NCBI GenBank assembly: GCA_013140465.1
Contig: JABFST010000013.1
Location: forward strand, 1 to 11,180
Direction: 5' to 3'
DNA from: Methylococcaceae bacterium
GTDB lineage: Bacteria; Pseudomonadota; Gammaproteobacteria; Methylococcales; Methylomonadaceae
Length of the DNA: 11,180 nt
Part shown: piece by piece, positions 7,482-11,180 of the stretch
Position numbering within the stretch: position 1 is the first letter of the stretch
Layout of the letters: every line of letters starts with the position of its first letter
Made by a program: the position numbers and the translations under genes
The notes under the pieces: generated by a model
What the model was told of the DNA's origin: nothing
Databases searched by the model: none
The model's input: only the letters and a program-made list of their open reading frames with translations

Positions 7482-7877
7482 ATGAGTATGACAGACCCCG
7501 TAGCAGATATGCTGACCCGCATTAGAAATGGTCAATCTGCTGGAAAAAAATGTATCAAACAACCTTCATCAAAATTAAAAGTATCTATTGCTAAGGTGCT
7601 TAAAGAAGAAGGCTATATTACCGATTTTAGTACAGAGACAACTGGCAGCCATACAGAAATGACTATTGAGCTGAAGTATTATAAAGGTGTCCCTGTAATT
7701 GAGTCGATTAAAAGAGTTAGTAGACCTGGTTTACGTATTTATAAGTCTAAAGACGAATTGCCAAAAGTGCTTGGCGGCTTAGGGATTGCTATTGTATCAA
7801 CATCGAATGGTGTGATGACTGATAGAGCTGCGCGTGCAATAGGTCACGGCGGTGAAGTCCTTTGCACTGTTTGTTAA
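7482..7877 (+). CDS. rpsH: 30S ribosomal protein S8 (uS8)
   Basis: S8 binds helix 21 of 16S rRNA and is essential for assembly of the platform; in E. coli it also represses part of the spc operon by binding the mRNA near the rplE start. The product has 131 residues (E. coli 130) with [46 protein letters not shown] and the C-terminal GHGGEVLC. The start at 7482 is preferred over the ATG at 7488 because the family begins MSM and GGAG (7470-7473) is 8 bases upstream of 7482. The last four residues are CTVC, an unusual cysteine pair compared with the E. coli ending CYVA. Confidence 0.98.
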   Translation: MSMTDPVADMLTRIRNGQSAGKKCIKQPSSKLKVSIAKVLKEEGYITDFSTETTGSHTEMTIELKYYKGVPVIESIKRVSRPGLRIYKSKDELPKVLGGLGIAIVSTSNGVMTDRAARAIGHGGEVLCTVC

Positions 7878-7889
7878 TGTAGGTGTATT

Positions 7890-8423
7890 ATGTCAAGAAT
7901 TGCTAAAGCCCCTGTTACAATCCCTAGCGGAGTGGATGTAAAGTTAGAGGGTAACAATATGACCATTAAGGGATCTAAAGGTCAGTTATCACACGTCTTA
8001 AATGTTGCCGTTACTGTTGATATAGCTGATAACATCATTCAAGTTCAGTGGGACAAAGATAATAAAGAAGCAACGGCTCAGGCGGGTACTGCCCGTGCCG
8101 TACTTAATAATATGGTTCAAGGTGTTTCTGTCGGTTTTGAAAAAAAGCTAACACTGATAGGTGTAGGTTATAGGGCTCAAGCCAAAGAAAATATCTTAAG
8201 TCTTTCATTAGGCTTCTCACATCCAGTTGATTTTTTGGTTCCAGATGGAATTACAGTTGAAACGCCTACGCAAACTGAAATTGTTGTTAAAGGCACTGAT
8301 AGGCAACTGGTAGGTGAGGTTTCTGCAAAAATACGGGCTTATCGTCCACCTGAACCTTATAAAGGAAAAGGTGTCAGATACGCTGATGAGCAAGTGGCCA
8401 GAAAAGAAGCCAAGAAAAAGTAA
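7890..8423 (+). CDS. rplF: 50S ribosomal protein L6 (uL6)
   Basis: L6 lies near the sarcin-ricin loop and the factor-binding site of the large subunit. The 177-residue product equals E. coli and contains two related domains: the N-terminal half with [16 protein letters not shown] and [17 protein letters not shown], and the C-terminal half with [38 protein letters not shown] and [14 protein letters not shown] before a lysine-rich tail. AGGTG (7881-7885) stands only 4 bases from the ATG. It is 12 bases after rpsH. Confidence 0.98.
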   Translation: MSRIAKAPVTIPSGVDVKLEGNNMTIKGSKGQLSHVLNVAVTVDIADNIIQVQWDKDNKEATAQAGTARAVLNNMVQGVSVGFEKKLTLIGVGYRAQAKENILSLSLGFSHPVDFLVPDGITVETPTQTEIVVKGTDRQLVGEVSAKIRAYRPPEPYKGKGVRYADEQVARKEAKKK

Positions 8424-8432
8424 GGTAGCGTA

Positions 8433-8786
8433 ATGGAAAAGAAACAAACTCGAATGAAGCGTGCTTTAAAATTACGCTCAAAAATTAAAAATGTAAATGC
8501 GGTTCGGCTTTCTATTCATAAGACATCGCTGCATATTTATGCGCAAATTATTAGTAGTGACGGAGCTTCAACACTTGCAAGTGCATCAACTACGCAGGCT
8601 GAGATTAAGTCAACCTTAGAATATACAGGTAACATTAAAGCAGCAGCACAAGTGGGTAAATTCATTGCTGAAAAAGCATTGGCTGCTGGTGTGACTGAGG
8701 TTGCATTTGACCGCTCTGGATTTAAATATCATGGTCGCGTAAAAGCATTGGCAGATGCTGCACGTGAAGTCGGCTTAAAATTTTAG
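8433..8786 (+). CDS. rplR: 50S ribosomal protein L18 (uL18)
   Basis: L18 binds 5S rRNA with L5 and places it in the central protuberance. The 117-residue product equals the E. coli length. The basic N-terminus ([15 protein letters not shown]) is followed by [38 protein letters not shown] and the strongly conserved C-terminal [25 protein letters not shown] overlapping the rplF stop is 7 bases before the ATG. Nine bases separate it from rpsE. Confidence 0.98.
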   Translation: MEKKQTRMKRALKLRSKIKNVNAVRLSIHKTSLHIYAQIISSDGASTLASASTTQAEIKSTLEYTGNIKAAAQVGKFIAEKALAAGVTEVAFDRSGFKYHGRVKALADAAREVGLKF

Positions 8787-8795
8787 GAGTATAAA

Positions 8796-9302
8796 ATGGC
8801 TACAGCACCTGCTCAAGGTAGCACTGACGGGCTACAAGAAAAATTAGTAAATGTAAGGCGTGTTGCAAAGGTTGTTAAAGGTGGTCGAGTTTTCGGCTTC
8901 ACGGCACTGACCGTTGTTGGTGATGGTGAAGGACGTGTAGGCTACGGAGTAAGCAAGGCGCGTGAAGTGCCGATTGCAATTCAAAAATCTTTAGAACAAG
9001 CAAGAAAAAATATGCGTAAAGTTGCCTTAAAAGGTGACACTTTGCAGTATCCAATTATGAATACAACTGGAGCAGCAAAAGTTTACATGCAGCCAGCATC
9101 AGAAGGAACTGGTATTATTGCAGGGGGTGCAATGCGTGCAGTATTTGAAGTTGTAGGCGTACATAACGTATTGGCAAAATGTATTGGAACGAGCAATCCG
9201 ATTAATGTTGTTAGGGCAACAATAAATGGATTGACAGGCATGCATAACGCCAACCAGATTGCCGCTAAACGCGGTTTATCAGTCGAGCAGATTATTGGAT
9301 AG
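8796..9302 (+). CDS. rpsE: 30S ribosomal protein S5 (uS5)
   Basis: S5 acts in decoding accuracy and, with S3 and S4, at the mRNA entry. The product has 168 residues (E. coli 167). The N-terminal domain has [21 protein letters not shown], which includes the loop where spectinomycin resistance changes occur in E. coli; the KGGR core is intact. Further motifs are [54 protein letters not shown] and [19 protein letters not shown] (8784-8789) overlaps the rplR stop and is 6 bases before the ATG. Confidence 0.98.
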   Translation: MATAPAQGSTDGLQEKLVNVRRVAKVVKGGRVFGFTALTVVGDGEGRVGYGVSKAREVPIAIQKSLEQARKNMRKVALKGDTLQYPIMNTTGAAKVYMQPASEGTGIIAGGAMRAVFEVVGVHNVLAKCIGTSNPINVVRATINGLTGMHNANQIAAKRGLSVEQIIG

Positions 9303-9307
9303 TAGTG

Positions 9308-9493
9308 ATGGCCGATACTAAATTAAGTGTAACAATGACAAAAAGTAAGTTTGGGCGTTTGCCTCGACATCAAGCTTGTCTGAAAGGTTTGGGTTTACGC
9401 AAAATCAATCAGACAGTTGAGGTCTTAAATACACCTGAAAACAGAGGTATGATAAATAAAATATCATATATGTTAAAAGTCGAGGAAGTGTGA
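9308..9493 (+). CDS. rpmD: 50S ribosomal protein L30 (uL30)
   Basis: L30 is a small 23S rRNA-binding protein on the large subunit. From the ATG at 9308 it has 61 residues (E. coli 59) with [33 protein letters not shown] and the C-terminal [19 protein letters not shown] at 9305 would add one Met; ATG with GGAT at 9297-9300 and the family start MA favour 9308. The gene begins 5 bases after rpsE, and its TGA overlaps the rplO start by one base (TGATG, 9491-9495). Confidence 0.96.
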   Translation: MADTKLSVTMTKSKFGRLPRHQACLKGLGLRKINQTVEVLNTPENRGMINKISYMLKVEEV

Positions 9494-9927
9494 TGTATTT
9501 AAATACTATCCAAGCTAGTGAAGGATCAAGAAAAAAAGCTAAACGCGTTGGTCGCGGTATTGGTTGTACTTTAGGAAAAACCTGTGGTAGAGGCCATAAA
9601 GGTCAAAAAGCCAGGAGCGGTGGTTTTCATAAAGTTGGTTTTGAAGGCGGACAAATGCCTTTGCAACGTCGTTTGCCTAAAATTGGCTTTACCTCATTAT
9701 TAAGCAAATATACTGCCGAGGTTCGCTTGAGTGAGCTTAACGCTTTGGCTGCTGATGTTATTGACTTAAAAGTTCTGATCGCTGCAAACATAGTTCCTGT
9801 TTTTACTAAAACAGCAAAAGTGATACAGTCTGGTGAGATTTTAAAGGCAGTTAGTCTAAAAGGAATTAAGGTAACAGCTGGAGCTAAAGTGTCTATTGAA
9901 GCGGTTGGCGGCAAAGTAGAGGCTTAA
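9493..9927 (+). CDS. rplO: 50S ribosomal protein L15 (uL15)
   Basis: L15 is a late-assembly 23S rRNA-binding protein with a long glycine-rich, basic N-terminal extension. From the ATG at 9493 it has 144 residues, the E. coli length, and begins [20 protein letters not shown]. Motifs are [31 protein letters not shown] and the C-terminal [16 protein letters not shown]. An alternative GTG at 9490 would add one residue and overlap rpmD more; the ATG sharing its A with the rpmD stop fits the family better. Cys25 and Cys31 in [13 protein letters not shown] replace Ser and Gly of E. coli. Confidence 0.97.
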   Translation: MYLNTIQASEGSRKKAKRVGRGIGCTLGKTCGRGHKGQKARSGGFHKVGFEGGQMPLQRRLPKIGFTSLLSKYTAEVRLSELNALAADVIDLKVLIAANIVPVFTKTAKVIQSGEILKAVSLKGIKVTAGAKVSIEAVGGKVEA

Positions 9928-11180
9928 GTGAATACATCCAGAGCTCAAATGGCAACAAACAAATCTAGTGGTTTTTCCGAACTCAAGGCTCGTTTGCTTT
10001 TTGTATTGGGCGCATTGTTTGTTTATAGGGTAGGTGCTCATATTCCTGTACCTGGGATTGATCCTAAAGCACTAGCGGCAATGTTTGAACAACAAAGTGG
10101 CTCTATTTTGGACATGTTTAACATGTTCTCGGGTGGTGCACTTATGCGTTTGAGCTTATTCGCATTAGGCATCATGCCTTACATTTCTGCCTCAATTATC
10201 ATGCAGTTGATGACGGTAGTCATTCCATCAATGGAGCAACTAAAAAAAGAGGGTGAGAGTGGAAGGCGTAAAATATCCCAATTTACCCGATACGGAACCG
10301 TATTTCTTGCGACCTTTCAAGCCATAGGTATATCAATTGCCTTGCAAAATCAAACTGCAGGTGGTTTATCTGTCGTTCTTAACCCTGGTTTTGGTTTTAT
10401 TGCTATAACCGCTATCACATTAGTTACTGGCACAGTGTTTTTAATGTGGCTTGGTGAACAAGTGACTGAAAGAGGTATTGGAAACGGAATTTCAATGATA
10501 ATTTTCGCTGGTATCGTTTCAGGCTTGCCTAAAGCTATTGGTGGGACTTTAGAATTGGCTAGAACAGGAGAAATGAATGGAGCGTTTATCCTTTTGTTGT
10601 TTCTATTGTCGCTTTCTGTTACCGCTTTAGTGGTATTTGTAGAAAGAGGTCAACGCCGAATCTTAATAAATTACCCAAAACGGCAACAAGGTCGAAAATT
10701 ATACGGTGGTCAATCAAGTTTCTTGCCTTTGAAGATAAATATGGCGGGTGTAATACCACCTATTTTTGCTTCAAGTATAATATTGTTTCCTGCTACAATA
10801 GCAGGTTGGTTTGGAAATACACAAGGTTTTGAGTGGTTGCAAGATATAGCCACTATGTTGTCACCAGGGCAGCCTGTGTATGTCATGTTTTATGCAACAG
10901 CTATAGTGTTTTTCTGTTTCTTTTATACGGCATTGGTGTTTAATTCAAAAGAGACTGCTGAAAACTTAAAAAAATCAGGTGCATTTTTACCAGGCATCAG
11001 GCCGGGCATACAAACCGCATCTTATATTGACAAGGTCATGACTCGCTTGACTTTAATAGGTGTTTTTTATATCACTTTGGTTTGTTTGTTGCTTGAGTTT
11101 CTGATTGTTTATTGTATTGTACCTTTTTACTTTGGTGGTACGTCACTATTGATTATTGTTGTGGTTGTCATGGATTTCAT
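9928..11180 (+). CDS. secY: Protein translocase subunit SecY, 3'-truncated by the window edge
   Basis: SecY is the inner-membrane channel of the Sec translocon, with SecE and SecG, through which SecA-driven and ribosome-bound chains pass. The frame stays open from a GTG at 9928 to the window end, giving 417 codons of an expected ~440-445. Visible are the cytosolic N-terminus, TM1 ([20 protein letters not shown]), the plug region [59 protein letters not shown], the cytosolic loop [36 protein letters not shown] and PGIRPG with Arg358 matching the key Arg357 of E. coli. GTG is preferred because it follows the rplO stop directly with AGAGG (9918-9922) upstream; an ATG at 9949 lacks such a site. 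About 27-30 C-terminal residues lie outside. Confidence 0.97.
   Translation, partial: MNTSRAQMATNKSSGFSELKARLLFVLGALFVYRVGAHIPVPGIDPKALAAMFEQQSGSILDMFNMFSGGALMRLSLFALGIMPYISASIIMQLMTVVIPSMEQLKKEGESGRRKISQFTRYGTVFLATFQAIGISIALQNQTAGGLSVVLNPGFGFIAITAITLVTGTVFLMWLGEQVTERGIGNGISMIIFAGIVSGLPKAIGGTLELARTGEMNGAFILLLFLLSLSVTALVVFVERGQRRILINYPKRQQGRKLYGGQSSFLPLKINMAGVIPPIFASSIILFPATIAGWFGNTQGFEWLQDIATMLSPGQPVYVMFYATAIVFFCFFYTALVFNSKETAENLKKSGAFLPGIRPGIQTASYIDKVMTRLTLIGVFYITLVCLLLEFLIVYCIVPFYFGGTSLLIIVVVVMDF

Noticed and set aside
9627..9914. 95-residue minus-strand frame inside rplO
   Set aside because: Antisense to conserved L15, with no promoter or family likeness.
1..11180. Mobile elements, CRISPR arrays, tRNAs, riboswitches or inserted accessory genes
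   Set aside because: Every stretch is accounted for by core genes in conserved order with gaps of at most 39 bases; no repeats or insert-like segments were seen.

Overview
The window is a dense, one-directional ribosomal protein cluster from a proteobacterium. All 23 genes are on the + strand, in the order tuf (3' part), then the S10 set (rpsJ, rplC, rplD, rplW, rplB, rpsS, rplV, rpsC, rplP, rpmC, rpsQ), then the spc set (rplN, rplX, rplE, rpsN, rpsH, rplF, rplR, rpsE, rpmD, rplO, secY, the last cut by the right edge). The order and protein lengths match the gammaproteobacterial arrangement closely. S14 is the 101-residue zinc-free form, and there is no L36, S13 or alpha operon within the window. 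L3, L15 and L22 show motifs that differ from E. coli. From memory these resemble Methylococcales or betaproteobacteria, so a methanotroph-like gammaproteobacterium is a reasonable but unproven guess.

Layout: bases 1-872 hold the C-terminal ~289 residues of EF-Tu. Only 5 bases separate its stop from the rpsJ start, so the str and S10 operons are joined with no room for an S10 leader. Bases 878-5839 hold the S10 genes and 5876-11180 the spc genes, separated by only 36 bases. No intergenic gap exceeds 39 bases; four junctions overlap or abut as ATGA, TAATG, TGATG or stop-then-GTG. I see no terminator, tRNA, mobile element, CRISPR array or accessory gene.

The genes work together: EF-Tu delivers aminoacyl-tRNA, the ribosomal proteins build both subunits, and SecY forms the membrane channel that receives exported chains. 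They appear to be one long transcript with translational coupling at the overlaps. The most notable signal is an abrupt change in codon and base composition exactly at the tuf/rpsJ boundary. I found no undescribed system here; this is core housekeeping DNA with a few small peculiarities.
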